NCBI GenBank assembly: GCA_013398055.1
Contig: VZRS01015041.1
Span: 301,773-365,772 of the forward strand
Direction: 5' to 3'
DNA from: Ifrita kowaldi
Lineage: Eukaryota > Chordata > Aves > Passeriformes > Cinclosomatidae
Length of the DNA stretch: 64,000 nt
Of the stretch, positions 38,601-50,795 are shown in pieces. The translations under genes were made by a program, and so were the position numbers. A model generated the notes under the pieces. That model worked only from the letters and a program-made list of their open reading frames with translations, was not told the origin of the DNA and did not search any database. The number at the start of each line of letters is the position of its first letter. Within the stretch, counting starts at the first letter, position 1.

Positions 38601-41600
38601 GGGCTTGACCCTCAAAATTGCACTGTGCTGATTTTGGCAGTGTTTTACTCACTAATAATGGCAGCAGAGGAGAACCCTTCAAGCAGGATGAGAGCAAGTT
38701 TAGAAGTCCCCTGAGCCCTGTGGGCAGTGTCTCTGCTGACCTGCCTTGCTCCAGGTTTCCTTGGAGTCACCTCCTGGGTGTTTAACTGGAAGCAGTCCCA
38801 GAGTTCTGCCCCACTGCATGCCCAGGGTGTTCCACTCCATGGGAATGAGTAAAGCATTAGGAGCTATTTCCCCCAAAGTTTGATTTGGCCACAAAACTGA
38901 GGAGTACCTGCAGAGGGATCAAGTGGAGAGGGAGCAAAATGGGCAAATAACTCGAGAGCTGCAGGGTGGGAACTGGGAGAGCAAGGTCCAGCAAGGAGCT
39001 GCCTGGCCTGGAGGAGAATCGTGCTGCTATTCCAAAAATGCCTCTGTAAGAAGTGGCTTAGCTGTGCCTCTGGTCACCCCTGCTCCCTCTGCAGCTGCAA
39101 TTTAATCTTGCAGGAGCACATATCTCCGTGTGGAGTCACCTTGGCTCATTGTAGGACTCAAGTCCCCAGGAGGTAGCTGATTGCATTTTCAAAACACTCC
39201 TTCTTTACATATTTACACATCAAACACTGTCCAAGAAGCGGCGGGTTGCTGTGGTTTTGTTTTGTTTGATTAAATTCTTATTGAGAAAAGCTTCCAGAAA
39301 ATAATGTCCTGAAGAATTTGGAAGGGAGGGAGCAAGGAGAAGGAACAATCCTAGCAAACAGCTGGTGGCTGAAAATCTGAGCAAGCCAAGCAGGAGAAAT
39401 GTGGGAGAAAAGAGTTATTCCAGGCTGGAGTGCAAAGCGGCTTCAGAACAAAACACAAACAACCCCCTCAAATCTATTTCTGGGCAGGCAGACTGTGTTT
39501 CATCCTCACCCTTGTCCAAGTCATCTGCGTCCATCAGGGCTCCTGCTGAGCCCTTTTGGAGCAGCCAGCGTGCTCTGGCCACCACCTAGGGAATGAGGAG
39601 TGTACTGAAGCACGAGTTAATTCAAAAGTGGGATGAATAACCTCCTTCACCACTCTGCCTTTCTTCTTTGTCCCAAAGTTTCTCTCCTGTGCTCCCTCCA
39701 GGCTCTTCCAGCAAATATTGCTTTGGGCTCTAGCTGCTGCAGCCAACTGGAGTTACATTCCCTCCTGGAGTCCTTGATCCCCCAAGCTTGTGTTGTATCT
39801 GTAGGAAAAGCAGGATTAAGTGCCGGAAATAACCTCCACCGGGGGCAGCAGGAACTCCGGCTCCTGTGAATTCCCCCTCTCCTGGGAAGGACTGGAATGC
39901 CAGGGGAGCACGGTTCCACCTCGATCTGTTCCCAGGCAGAAGCAGCCCCACAGCACTGAATGATGCACATTGCCCTACTCTGTAGTCAGGCCAGCTCTTC
40001 ATATTTCGGTTTAAAAATCAAAGGCAACTCTGTGCCTGACCTTCCTTGGCTTGCAAGGGATGAGTGGACATCAAAGGAGTCCCCAATGATCTCCACGAAA
40101 GCCAAGAAATATGTGGTGAATCCATGAGAACAAAACCCCATCACCTCCCCCAGAGCCAGAGCAGGGAGAGGGGAAGGAGCCTTGAGGACGAGGTTAATGC
40201 AGTTGGGCTGTGCCAGGGCAAAGAGCTCTGAGGGAGGGGGATCTCAGCTCCAGCCAGTGCAGGACAGAGGGGACGTCCCACAGTCCCTCTCTGTGGAAGG
40301 GTCACTGAAATCCCTGAGCTGAACACTGTGAGAAAGATTTTCTTTGGATTCTTGGTGAAATCCGACTGATGTTCAGGCTGAAGGACTGAGCCACACAAAT
40401 GCTGTCCCTTCCCTCGCCTGCACAGCCCAGGGTCCTGCCAGGGCTGCCTTTCCTTTGTGGAGCACATCCAGCTCCTGCCCAGCTCCTTGGAGGATGAGCC
40501 ACTCAGGAAAAGTCAAAGCAGAAAATCGAATTTTCCACCTCCTGGGCCAGCGGAGCAAACGAGAAATCCCAAACTAAAACCCATCCAGCCTCTGTTTCAA
40601 TGTGTTCCTCCCCAAATCCATGGCTTTGCTTTCCTCCTGGGTTCTGGGTTCTGTCTGTAGCCCATGGATGCAGGACACAGAGCTCCAACCCACGCTTCCA
40701 GCCTCAGTTATCAGGCACAGGCAGGAGAGAAACAACTTTTTCTGGGGGATTGATGAAAGAAAAGAAAAATGCAGCAGCACAAGGAGGCTGCAGCGGCCCT
40801 TTCCCGCACTAATCATGAACAAATCCTGAAGAGTTTTCTCCCTGACATCATCCAAGCCCTGCACACTTGCAGCTCCCAGGAGAGCCCCTGATGAAAAAGT
40901 CAGATGAGCTATTTTCATTTCTCTGGAAGTAGCCAAAGCAATTTTAGGAAGGGGAAGGTGGGGGCCTGCTGGAGTTTGCCAGAAGGATCCGAAGCATTCA
41001 GCTCACGTCTTTGCAGCAGCAATCTCTGTCTGACAGCCCCTAAAACCCAGAGTGAGGGGGGAAGAGGCAGCACGTGCTTCCCACGCTGTCCCTCAGCCAA
41101 CCTGCAGGTACATTAACTGAGTTTGGGAAAGCAGGCAAAGGGGACAGAGAGAAATCCTTAAAATGAGCAGTTCATCACCACCCATTTGCTTCTGAACTCT
41201 GTAAAAAAATAAGATGGGGAGAGACAGATGAGAGAAACCCCTTTTTTGCCCCAAAGCTGCATTGGGGGTGAATGACAGCTCTGAGAGAGCACTGGAAAAG
41301 AGATTTCTTCCTGCTCTGGGGAGAGAGAGACATCCAGAAGCAACACAGGTCAGGAAAACCCAAACCAAGCTGCACTGCCATTTTAACACCAAAATTCCCT
41401 GTGGGGCAGGTCAAGTTCTCTGCGATTTTTCCTAATATCTGTTCCTCCAGGATCCAAGTGCCGGCTTCTCTCCCAGCCCTGGCATTCCCAGCCCATTCCA
41501 GAGGGTCACAATGGAGCAGCTGGAGATGAGGCAGGGGCATAATCCTGACCCTAATCCTATCCCTGGCCGTGGTATTGACTCCCAGAGAGGTTTTGGGCAC

Positions 41601-42849
41601 TCCTTTCAGCAGTTTCCTCGCCGGGGCAGTGGGGACAGGGCTGTGAACCCACCTGAGAGCAGCTCGGGGTGCAGGGGATGGGGAAAAACAGCAAAACAGC
41701 AACAAGCAGCCCCAGAAAAACTGCCGTCACAAAATCAGCCAGGGTCAAACACAATGCAGTGGTCAGTCTGAAACAAAAGTTGTGTTTTCAGGTCATTTCA
41801 CTCTGTTTTTCCATTCTTTCCTTTTAATGAAAAGAAAAGAAATGAAATGTGAAGTGAACCCAGAAAACTTTGTCATTTTGGGTTTTATTCGAGGGAAATT
41901 TCACCCTTTCCCAGTCGAAGCCTGCACTAGGAAGTTCCCTCTCTACCTTACAGAATACTCACTTGTATTCCCATTAAATACTGTACAAACATCAGATGGA
42001 AGGCTCCCAAGTGGAAATATTTTTTGGGTTTTGGGAAGCAGAAAAGATAAATAGAAAATAAGTTGCAACTCCATCAAGGGTTTTAATGAAGCCCCATGTC
42101 CAGCAAAGTACATAAAATTGAGTCTAATGCTTCACTGGCCTCTCTATGTTATTTTAATGATGTACTTAACGTGAAAAGATTTTCTGAAGCCAGTTTGAAT
42201 GGTAGTGGGGAAGGTGCACAAACAGCAGTTCAGTCAGAGGTCACTGAAAGGAAAGTGAAGTCTCTCTAAAAAAGGCAGAAAACTTTCCCCGTGCTGCCCT
42301 CTATATTTGGCTGCTCCTTTGGGTGACAGGTGTACAACCCCTCACGGCACCTGCAGGGAATTCAGGGAGAGAGGAGTCTTGCAGAGGGGTTCACGTCCTA
42401 ATCCTTGTACAGATTATCTGCTCCTAATGCCCCAAACTGGAGATAACAGCAGCGAGGAAGGTGAGATTTGCATAATGCTGATCAATTTGAAACCCACAGT
42501 AAGCAGAAGTGCTTTTTGATTGCATTTCCCAGTGCAGCAGCAGCCAAGTCTTTAGTTATTCAGGTCAGCTCTCACAGCAGCAGTTGCACCCCTGCAAGGC
42601 GAGCTGGGGATACGATCACGCTTCCAGCCAGAGAGGACGAAAAGCCATTTCTTTGGATACATTTAAAGCCATCTGCACTGCCCACCTTCCCCACGCAGCC
42701 AGGGACCAGAAAGCTTTTAAGGTTTGTTTGGCTTCTGCTTGAGAAAGCTCAGCCTGGGGAGGGCCATGGCCAAGGGCTGGGAGCAGACAGAGGCTGGGGG
42801 GAGCAGGCAGGTCCCGGGGAGGAGGGGAGGGGAGCCAAAGTGGGATAGA

Positions 42850-42960
42850 GAAGGAAGGAAGGAAGGAGGAAGGGAGGAAGGGAGGAAGGGAGGAAGGNCA
42901 AGGAGGGAAGGAAGGAAGGAAGGAAGGAAGGAAGGAAGGAAGGAAGGAAGGAAGGAAGGT
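42850..42960. repeat. GGAA/GGGA purine microsatellite interrupted by an assembly N
   Basis: A GGAAGGAAGG run, then GGAGGAAG/GGGAGGAAG units, then N at 42898 and CAAGGAGG, then a perfect (GGAA) run of about 14 copies to 42959. The true length is unknown because of the N. Confidence 0.97.
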
Positions 42961-43537
42961 AGGTTGTGGGGGTGTGGAAGGGTCAGCTCTGGCAGTGCTT
43001 GCAGAGGGGTTTGTACCCCCAGCCTGCCCCACGCTGGCCATGAGCAGGGATAGGGCTTTGTGCATCAGCCCTGTGAGCAAAGGTGCACGGGAGAGCAGAG
43101 CTCTGCCTGCAGGGGGATGGACAGAGGCGCCTGGAGCTCTGCTGTGCACCCTCGGTACTGCCAGGCTTTGGGCTCCCAGCCCCTCCGCAGGCTGATGTGA
43201 GAGCCTGTCCACGGGGGCACTGGGCAGGTGCCAGCCCTGAGGAACAGCCAGCCTGAGCCAACCCAAAGGGCCGGGCCCACCACAGACACCGCCCTTGGCT
43301 TTCCATCACCCACGGGGGTGCTGCAAATAGGGTTTGGCCCAGCAAGGGGAAGGACAAAGCCCCAGCTGCCTTCAGGGGCACGGTCAGGGGTGAAATGGCC
43401 GTGGCAGTGGGCAGAGGGTTGGAAAGGTTTCATCCCAAGAAATATCCCCCGTAGGAGGACCCCGCTTTCCCCCCACAAACCCGCAGTGCTCCAGGGCCAG
43501 CATCCTGCAGGGACAGGGGGGCACAGTGGGGTGTGGG

Positions 43538-43632
43538 GGGGCCCTGTCCCCCTGACCCCATCCTGCAGGGCTGAGCAGGGTCACTTTCAGGGCCCTGTCC
43601 CCATCCTGCACAGCTGAACAGGGTCACCTGCA
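43538..43632. repeat. GC-rich imperfect tandem, two copies
   Basis: GGCCCTGTCCCC...ATCCTGCAGGGCTGAGCAGG followed by GTCACTTTCAG is repeated as GGCCCTGTCCCCATCCTGCA with CAGCTGAACAGGGTCACCTG. The two copies are about 50 and 44 bp. Confidence 0.75.
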
Positions 43633-45852
43633 GGGTGACACCACCTCTGTCCCCACCTCTGCAGGGGAAGGGCACAGACACTTGGAAAAGCTGCTTCAGT
43701 CTCTGAACTCGTGCCCACAATCAGCCAGCACCCTGCTCTGTGTTTGTGACAGAACACATGGGGAGGCGTTTCTAGCCAACCCCTCACACTTAAAAAAATA
43801 ATTGCTCGATCATAAATAATGATTATTTCAATGGATGAATCATTTTGACTCATTTTAGGTCTCGAGTCATATTTAATGTGCCATAATTGTGGCATGAAGA
43901 ATTCACTCCTCACTCGTGTATGTTCTTGTTAGAATTGGATCAAGTTAAATTATTGTTTCTTTTTTAGAAGGACAATTTAAATGACAGTCAACCAAGAATA
44001 TAGAAAAATGTCCTGATATTAAAAGATTGTGATCAACCCTTGTCTCCCCATGCTCCTTCACACACACAAACACCAGTGCCCCTGCCCAAGTGTGTAAAGT
44101 TTTGTTTTTACAGCCCAAAAAACAACGCTTGAGTAACCTTTCACATAACACTTGTGTAACCTTTCACACTGAACTTTGAGTCTTTCTCCAAGTGAAAATC
44201 ACACTTTTGAGGTCAGTCCAGACATGTCAAGCACAGGATTTGAGACTGAAAAGAAAAGCGTCCGAGATAATAAAAAATGTGCTTCTCCCTCTGGGGAGAA
44301 TTTACAGAATTATTTTTATGATCAGAAATAATTCATTGATGGGAAATGAGATGCCAGCTAAGGAAATTCACTGTTAGTCCCAATAGTTTGTCCTGTGAAT
44401 CGCTCAGGAATCTCCAAGCACTTGGAATCCTCCAGCTCAGCTTGGCGAGGGCCACACCAAACAGGGGCCAGCGTTGGGGTTCCTCAGGGGAAATGTTAAT
44501 CAGGACCTGCTGAAGGTCCTTTAAACAGCCAATGTTTTATGACAGGACGGGGTATGGCTGAACCTACTCCAGTCAATGCTTCCATGGGGTGGAGAAGGAA
44601 ATACTGATGTGTTTTCAGCACTGGTGAGGTCAGAAGATCTCTCGGAGTCTGACCATGAGAAATGCCAAGTGAGAGTCCCACCAAGAGCTGGGATCAGCCT
44701 GGTCAGTCCTCTCCTAAGAGGGCTGGAAGGCAAAAAAAGATTATTTTAAAAAAAAGATGGAAAGGGCTCAAGATTGATGAGGTGGGCAATAGCTCATATT
44801 TACATATCTGGGGCCTCCCTGACAGCAGAAAAAATAAGTTAACCCAAAAAATAGAAATCTAATCTACATTCACTTCCCAGCCTGTCAGAAGGCCTCGGTG
44901 CAGAGCAGCCTCTCTTGGCTGCACAGGGGTGTCCCACGGAGGGACCCCACCAATAAATCTGTTTGATTTCCTGTTATGAGAAGCAGACAAAGAGATAGGG
45001 CCAGGGATGGGCAGAGCTGTCTGCACAAGGGAAGAGCCTGTGCTTTCACCCCACACCCAAACCCACACCCACCCTGGCCGAGGTTAGGAAAAGTTCAGTT
45101 CACTTTGGGGCTTTTTTCCCGTTATTTCTCCTTTCCGTGCCTTCCCATGGGAGCTGGAGGGAGACAGGACAAAGCGTTTCTTTCCTGCTGGCAACGAGCA
45201 GCCCTGAAAGTGTCACAGAAAGTTTGCTCTTGAGAGATTTCCAGTGCGAGGGTGTGATCTTGCAGCCCCTCCAGATGTGAGTAATGCCGTGACATTTTTA
45301 ATGGGTGTGTGGTTGGTGAGAATTTCTTGGCTTTTCCCTCCAAGTGTTTCCCCACACCACTCCTTCCTCGCTTCCTTCTCCTCTCCATCCACTGCACGTT
45401 ACACACACAGAGAAAAGGAAAGAACTCAGATGAAAATGATGTTTTGTCCCAAAGCCCTGAGGGCCTGGTGGCTGCACTGTAGAGCAGCAGCTGCCTGATA
45501 AGGCTCCTCTCAGGAGCTGACATCAGCACTCCAGTCCCATTTTGCCCACAGTCCATGCACTGATCCTGATCCTGCGGCCCCTGCCCAAGAGATGTTCCAT
45601 GGCATGAATTTTCCAGAAGTCCAGCAGCTCCACACCAACACTTGAAAGGGATTAGGATGAATGTGGTAGCATTGCAATGCGTTTTGTTTCTGTGAAGGAA
45701 TATTTTCAGAACTGCTGGGAATTTCCCCATAACACCAGGAGCCTCACTGGATCATCACTTCTCCCAGCAAAATGTTTCAAAATCTTTTATAGAAACATGA
45801 CCATGGATGTAAATTTGCTCATTTGCATTTTTGTGGGTTTTTTTTTCTTTAG

Positions 45853-46003
45853 AGAGACCCAAGATCTATGAAAAGGAAACAGATTTTGATAAGATTGTGC
45901 AGGTGGAATTGAGAAGCAAACACAAAATCCAGTGCACGGCAAGCGGGAATCCCGAGCCGAGGATCGAGTGGAAGTGGCAGCCCTGCAACCTCACAGACAC
46001 CCT
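45853..46003 (+). CDS. VEGF receptor exon 10: first part of Ig domain D5
   Basis: This 151-nt exon follows a strong polypyrimidine acceptor (TTTTTTTCTTTAG) and precedes donor CCCT|GTAAGTG. It runs from phase 1 to phase 2. It encodes ERPKIYEKETDFDKIV, then HKIQCTASGNPEPRIEWKW with the B-strand cysteine and double tryptophan, then QPCNLTDT. RPxIYEK and W-x-PCN parallel FLT1. EKxxxFDKxV and CTASG parallel Kdrl. One N-L-T sequon is present. Confidence 0.94.
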
Positions 46004-47109
46004 GTAAGTGCCATCCCCACGGGTGAACGTGTTCCTGAATTGTTGGGTAATTTCCAGTCAGCTTTTCTTTCCCCTCCATCCTAATTCATCTGAGCTGAAA
46101 CCACGAACAGAGTGAAGATCTCCAGCTGGTGTCTGTGTCTGTGCACCTTGTGTGTTACCTGAACTGTGTTAAATAAGTTTAAAGTGACTAAAGATCACTG
46201 AATTTTCCTTTACCTTGACCAGCAATGCCCCTGTGACTTTCCCAGACCTTTCCTTAGCCCTGCTGAATGCTGTGAATGCTTTGCAGCATTTGTGGGCAGA
46301 GCTAACAAACCTTTTGCCCTGCAAGCTTTGCCAGACAAACCTGCTGGAGGCTTGGCTTCCTTAAATCCATGTGGGATTCATGGCACTTCCCAAGGGCTGT
46401 CCTCACTCGTGCACGCTGAGCTCAGGCTCCTGTGGCAGCCTCTGTGTCCCAGAAGCTGGAAGAGGGAACTGTGTCTTACTGGGGACCCTTCTGTGCTGGA
46501 GGCTGAGGTGTGAACATGCAGCGAAGTCACTGGGTCAGAGCTGCCAGAGAGGAAGGAGGCCAGGGAACAGCCAGGATGCCTTTGGAGATTTGCCTCAAGG
46601 AGACATTCCCCCTGCTCCTGCAGTTCCCTGAGCAGAGGGGTCTGCAGAGAGAGCCCTTGGCTGATGCCCAGTCACTTCCCTGGTAGCCCTGGGCACACGC
46701 AGGAACCAGGTCCTGCACAGTTCTGACACTTCAGCTCCTCCCTCCAGTGAGAGGGATCAAATCAGGTTTTCCATCCATAAAAAAATACGAGGACAGGTCT
46801 AGAAAGCAAGAGGGGAAATTGCTGGATGGGGCCTTATTTTCTCACTCATTTTTTGCTGTGAATGGCAAACTGTGAGACAGGGGAAAACCAGGGAGAAGTC
46901 CTTTCCCAGGTTCTGTGGTGCAGCACAGGGATGTTGGGTGGTGCAGTCTCAGCTTGGGAGTGACCTTGTGTGCCTGCCCAGGGTGGTATCCTGCAGCTAC
47001 TCTGCTCCTGTGGGAATAAACCCAGGGATTTGTTGGTGTTGTTGGCGTTGCAGGGCAGCAGGAGGCACAGGGACTCTGCTTGGGAGGGGCTCAAGAAGAG
47101 CAGGGTGGA

Positions 47110-47984
47110 AACACCACATGGAAACAGATTCTGCATCCTCTACAGGCCACAGAGATGACCCGAAATCTTTTCCAGACCTTTGTGTCTAGGGAGAGAGAAT
47201 TGGCCATGAGTGCCGAATTAAACCAGATCCAAACCAGTGACCTGGTGGCAGAGGACCTCACATAACCCTTGTTGCAGCTCTCTGGCTCTCTGATCTTATC
47301 AATTTAAATACAATTGCAGAGTGGCTCTACCTCTGCTGGCCCCAGGGGCAGCCTTATCTTTCTGCAGCAGAAGCTGGAGGAGGATTCCTGTGGGAAATGA
47401 CACAGCCCCCATTTCCTTCTGTTGTCTGACTTCCTCTCTCTCTCTCTTTCTCTCCCCCCACTCTGCCTCAGCAGTGCCCTTTGAATCCCTGAGCACCAGC
47501 ATTGTTCCTTAGAGCTGGGATGTGATTTACTTCCTCTGAGCTTTTCCCCTTCATCCTTAGGACAGGATTGTGCCTTGCAGGAAGTCCCTCAAGGTATCTT
47601 CTAATTAGGCCCCTTTGAGAGCTGTAAACCCTCCCCTGACCCAGGGTGTTGCCCCTGTGCTTTGTGTGCCTTTGGCAAAGGCACGGCTCATTTATGGATG
47701 AATTTGCTGCAGCATCAGCCCTTGGGCAGCACCTATAAAAGCCCATATTCATTTTACCTCCTGAAACCCCGTGGTGGGCTCAGAGCCTTTGCATTTCTAG
47801 GAATGAGAAGAGCTCTCTCTGCTTAGTTTTTCCTAGTTCAGGAAGACAGGAAAGCCTTTGGTGCAGTAGGACCTTCCCACATGATATGTTTCACCCTCTG
47901 CTCCTTACCCATATTCCAAAATGAAGATTGGTAACTGTCTTTTGTGGAATGTGCAGCATTAAAGGAGCCTTCTGCTGTCACTAT
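47110..47984. repeat. Direct repeat copy 1 (875 bp), ending at an N
   Basis: It starts AACACCACATGGAAACAGAT and ends CTGCTGTCACTAT directly before the N at 47985. It is identical to 47986-48860 except at 47868 (A here, T at 48744). It includes a CT-rich run near 47430. Confidence 0.97.
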
Positions 47985-47985
47985 N

Positions 47986-48860
47986 AACACCACATGGAAA
48001 CAGATTCTGCATCCTCTACAGGCCACAGAGATGACCCGAAATCTTTTCCAGACCTTTGTGTCTAGGGAGAGAGAATTGGCCATGAGTGCCGAATTAAACC
48101 AGATCCAAACCAGTGACCTGGTGGCAGAGGACCTCACATAACCCTTGTTGCAGCTCTCTGGCTCTCTGATCTTATCAATTTAAATACAATTGCAGAGTGG
48201 CTCTACCTCTGCTGGCCCCAGGGGCAGCCTTATCTTTCTGCAGCAGAAGCTGGAGGAGGATTCCTGTGGGAAATGACACAGCCCCCATTTCCTTCTGTTG
48301 TCTGACTTCCTCTCTCTCTCTCTTTCTCTCCCCCCACTCTGCCTCAGCAGTGCCCTTTGAATCCCTGAGCACCAGCATTGTTCCTTAGAGCTGGGATGTG
48401 ATTTACTTCCTCTGAGCTTTTCCCCTTCATCCTTAGGACAGGATTGTGCCTTGCAGGAAGTCCCTCAAGGTATCTTCTAATTAGGCCCCTTTGAGAGCTG
48501 TAAACCCTCCCCTGACCCAGGGTGTTGCCCCTGTGCTTTGTGTGCCTTTGGCAAAGGCACGGCTCATTTATGGATGAATTTGCTGCAGCATCAGCCCTTG
48601 GGCAGCACCTATAAAAGCCCATATTCATTTTACCTCCTGAAACCCCGTGGTGGGCTCAGAGCCTTTGCATTTCTAGGAATGAGAAGAGCTCTCTCTGCTT
48701 AGTTTTTCCTAGTTCAGGAAGACAGGAAAGCCTTTGGTGCAGTTGGACCTTCCCACATGATATGTTTCACCCTCTGCTCCTTACCCATATTCCAAAATGA
48801 AGATTGGTAACTGTCTTTTGTGGAATGTGCAGCATTAAAGGAGCCTTCTGCTGTCACTAT
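47986..48860. repeat. Direct repeat copy 2 (875 bp), starting right after an N
   Basis: It starts with the same AACACCACATGG immediately after the N and ends at the same CTGTCACTAT, continuing into unique sequence (CCCAGAATTC). One mismatch in 875 bases, with an N exactly between the copies, points to a gap-join artefact or retained second haplotype rather than a biological duplication. Confidence 0.97.
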
Positions 48861-49301
48861 CCCAGAATTCATCCATTCTGCTCCCTCAGCCCACACTTCC
48901 TGTTGGAAACTGAGCACAGACAGACACTCAGTGACATCCACCTCCCCGCAGTTTGGAGTGATGGGCATTTTGAATTTGGAAATATAACTTATAATAGCCA
49001 GATTAAACTGACATGATTGAATTAGCTGTCCAGTATTTTCCATTTTCAATCTTTGGAAAGTTTGGGGGGTTCATTGCTGGTGATGAACTGATTTTGTTTG
49101 TGTCTGTCAAGGTGCTTTGTAAATAATTTTGAAATGTTGCAAAGAAGGAATGGAGGAATTTCACAAAGAAGTAACAGATTCCAGCAGCAACAGCTTTGGG
49201 GAGATTTTCAGACCTAAGACTAACATCTAAGACTGACATTCTCTCACTCCATCACACCCCCCAGCTTACCTTGAACACCATCTCTGCTTTTCTACCTCCA
49301 G

Positions 49302-49407
49302 GTGCAATCCTGAGGGGCCAAAAGTTGTGGTTCGGGAGGACACGGTGGTAGGAAACAAGATCAGGAGCATTGAGAACACCCCCATGAGCCAGGGGGATAA
49401 ACCAAAG
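49302..49407 (+). CDS. VEGF receptor exon 11: middle of Ig domain D5
   Basis: This 106-nt exon follows acceptor TTTTCTACCTCCAG and precedes donor AAAG|GTATGTG. It runs from phase 2 to phase 0. It encodes (L)CNPEGPKVVVRED, then VGNKIRSIENTPMSQ and GDKPK. GNKIRSIE parallels FLT1 GNRIESI, and the final GDKPK sits where KDR and FLT1 have EGKNK. It is shorter than the KDR equivalent as I recall it, through loss in the variable loop. Confidence 0.9.
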
Positions 49408-49717
49408 GTATGTGTGGGATGATGGGGATGATGTCAGGGGATGCTCACCCCCAGCTCGTGGTTCCCAAGCTGCTGAGGCTTCTTTGCATGCTTGGAATTC
49501 CCCAGCGCTGGGATCATCTCAGATCTCTGCTGTTTACAAGCGCCGGTGTTTGGGAATGATGTCACACGCCCCGTTTAAAACTCTCCCAAGACTTTGGGGT
49601 CAAAACCCTCCGTGTCTCCCTCGGTCTTGAGAAAGTGTGAGAGTGGTTCAGTGCGAGGGGTGCTGACATGAACGCTGATAAGGACTCTGAGTTCGTTAAA
49701 CACTTGGAGAGCTCTTT

Positions 49718-49845
49718 GTCCTGCCCCATGTTGTCCTCCCCCTTTGTGCTGTCCCCCTGTGTCCTGCCCCCTTTGTCCTGTCCCCCTGTGTCCTGCCCTC
49801 TGTGTCCTGCCCTCTGTGTCCTTNCAGCCCTGCAGGGCCACAGGT
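49718..49845. repeat. C-rich minisatellite, GTCCTGCCCCCTGT type, interrupted by an N
   Basis: Units such as TGTGTCCTGCCC, TTTGTCCTGTCCCC and TCTGTGTCCTGCCC recur at 12-18 bp. An N lies at 49824, inside the array. It shares the TGTGTCCTG word with the array near 22 kb. Confidence 0.85.
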
Positions 49846-50169
49846 ACCTGCTCTGATTTCCAGAGTGTGCCGGTCCTGGGCTGAAACCACCTCACTGGGA
49901 CAACGAAGGAGGGAAAACCTTCCTCCTACACCTCCCTGCTGCTCCCCTTTCCAGCAGCACCGGGATCACCCTGCCTGTGTGAGCTGCAGGGATCCCACCA
50001 GGAATTACCTGCTCAGTGTCCCCCGGGTGCCTGTGGTGGTACTGGTGGATTTCCACACATCCATGCTGGGAATCTCCTGTGGATTCAGGGCCTCCTGGCT
50101 CTGCTGGCTCTGGCTGGGATTACCTGTTGGATTTGCAGGGGTTGCTGGCTCCAGGAGTGGGTTTGCAGC

Positions 50170-50340
50170 TCCAGCTTTGGAGGTGGATGGTCCAGATGGT
50201 TCAGTGGCTGATCCGGGAAGGTGCTGGACGCTGCCGTTCAAATCCTGGTTCACCTTTGAGCATGGGATAACTCTGGAGTTACTCCCGTGCTTAAAGTTAA
50301 GCACAAAGCTAAAGTGCTCTTCTGGATTTGATCCAGACTA
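50170..50340 (+). mobile_element. Candidate ancient tRNA-derived SINE
   Basis: An A-box-like TGGTTCAGTGG at 50197-50207 and a B-box-like GTTCAAATCC at 50236-50245 have tRNA-like spacing. They are followed by GGAGTTACTCCCGTGCTTAA and AGTTAAGCAC, a phrase I associate with old amniote interspersed repeats. The family cannot be named without a library search. Confidence 0.45.
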
Positions 50341-50739
50341 AATCAGCATCTGGCAGGATCAGTGCCTCAGCCATCTGCTCTGTCTCAGGGAGACTTTCCA
50401 GTTCTAAACATAATCCAAACCAGAGCTCTGAAAACATGGAGCTTGGACTGGGAAGGAGAAAATCAGTGTTCGCCTCTCATTCCTGAGTTTTTCCATTGCT
50501 GGGAGATACTTATAAATCAGATTTATTTAGATGGCATAGTGCCCCTTAAGCTCTGGCTTTAGTGTATTCTTTAAGAATTTTAGATCTTTGGTAAAAGCAA
50601 CACTCTAAAAAGTGCTAATTATTTATAAAAATGGAGGTTGGTGACATTTACCTTCAAAGCTTCTTTTTCTAAGACTTTTTGGTTGCTGCACGGGCTGACA
50701 AGAGCTTTGAGACTCTCAGGGCTACTGTTTGTCTCAGAT

Positions 50740-50795
50740 CGATAGATTGATATAAATATAGATAGATGATATAGATATAGATACATAGATCTATA
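50740..50795. repeat. GATA/ATAGAT microsatellite, imperfect
   Basis: Interrupted runs of GATAGAT, ATATAGATATAGATA and CATAGAT. Confidence 0.85.

Larger units (their letters stand above)
35700..45852 (+). other. Intron 9 (10.2 kb)
   Basis: A phase-1 intron. It holds the GGAA microsatellite around an N (42850-42960), a GC-rich two-copy tandem at 43538-43632, and a small AACCTTTCACA duplication near 44.13 kb. I see no CR1 or second gene in it. Confidence 0.75.
46004..49301 (+). other. Intron 10, containing an apparent assembly duplication
   Basis: A phase-2 intron of 3.3 kb as assembled, of which 876 bp is a second copy flanking an N. If the duplication is an artefact, the true length is nearer 2.4 kb. 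Confidence 0.75.

Noticed and set aside
42616..43266. 216-codon minus-strand frame with a proline/serine repeat
   Set aside because: The repeat is the translation of the GGAA microsatellite and the frame crosses an assembly N.
47110..48860. True segmental duplication of intronic sequence
   Set aside because: The N exactly at the junction and one mismatch in 875 bases make an assembly artefact more likely. It is kept as a finding about data quality.
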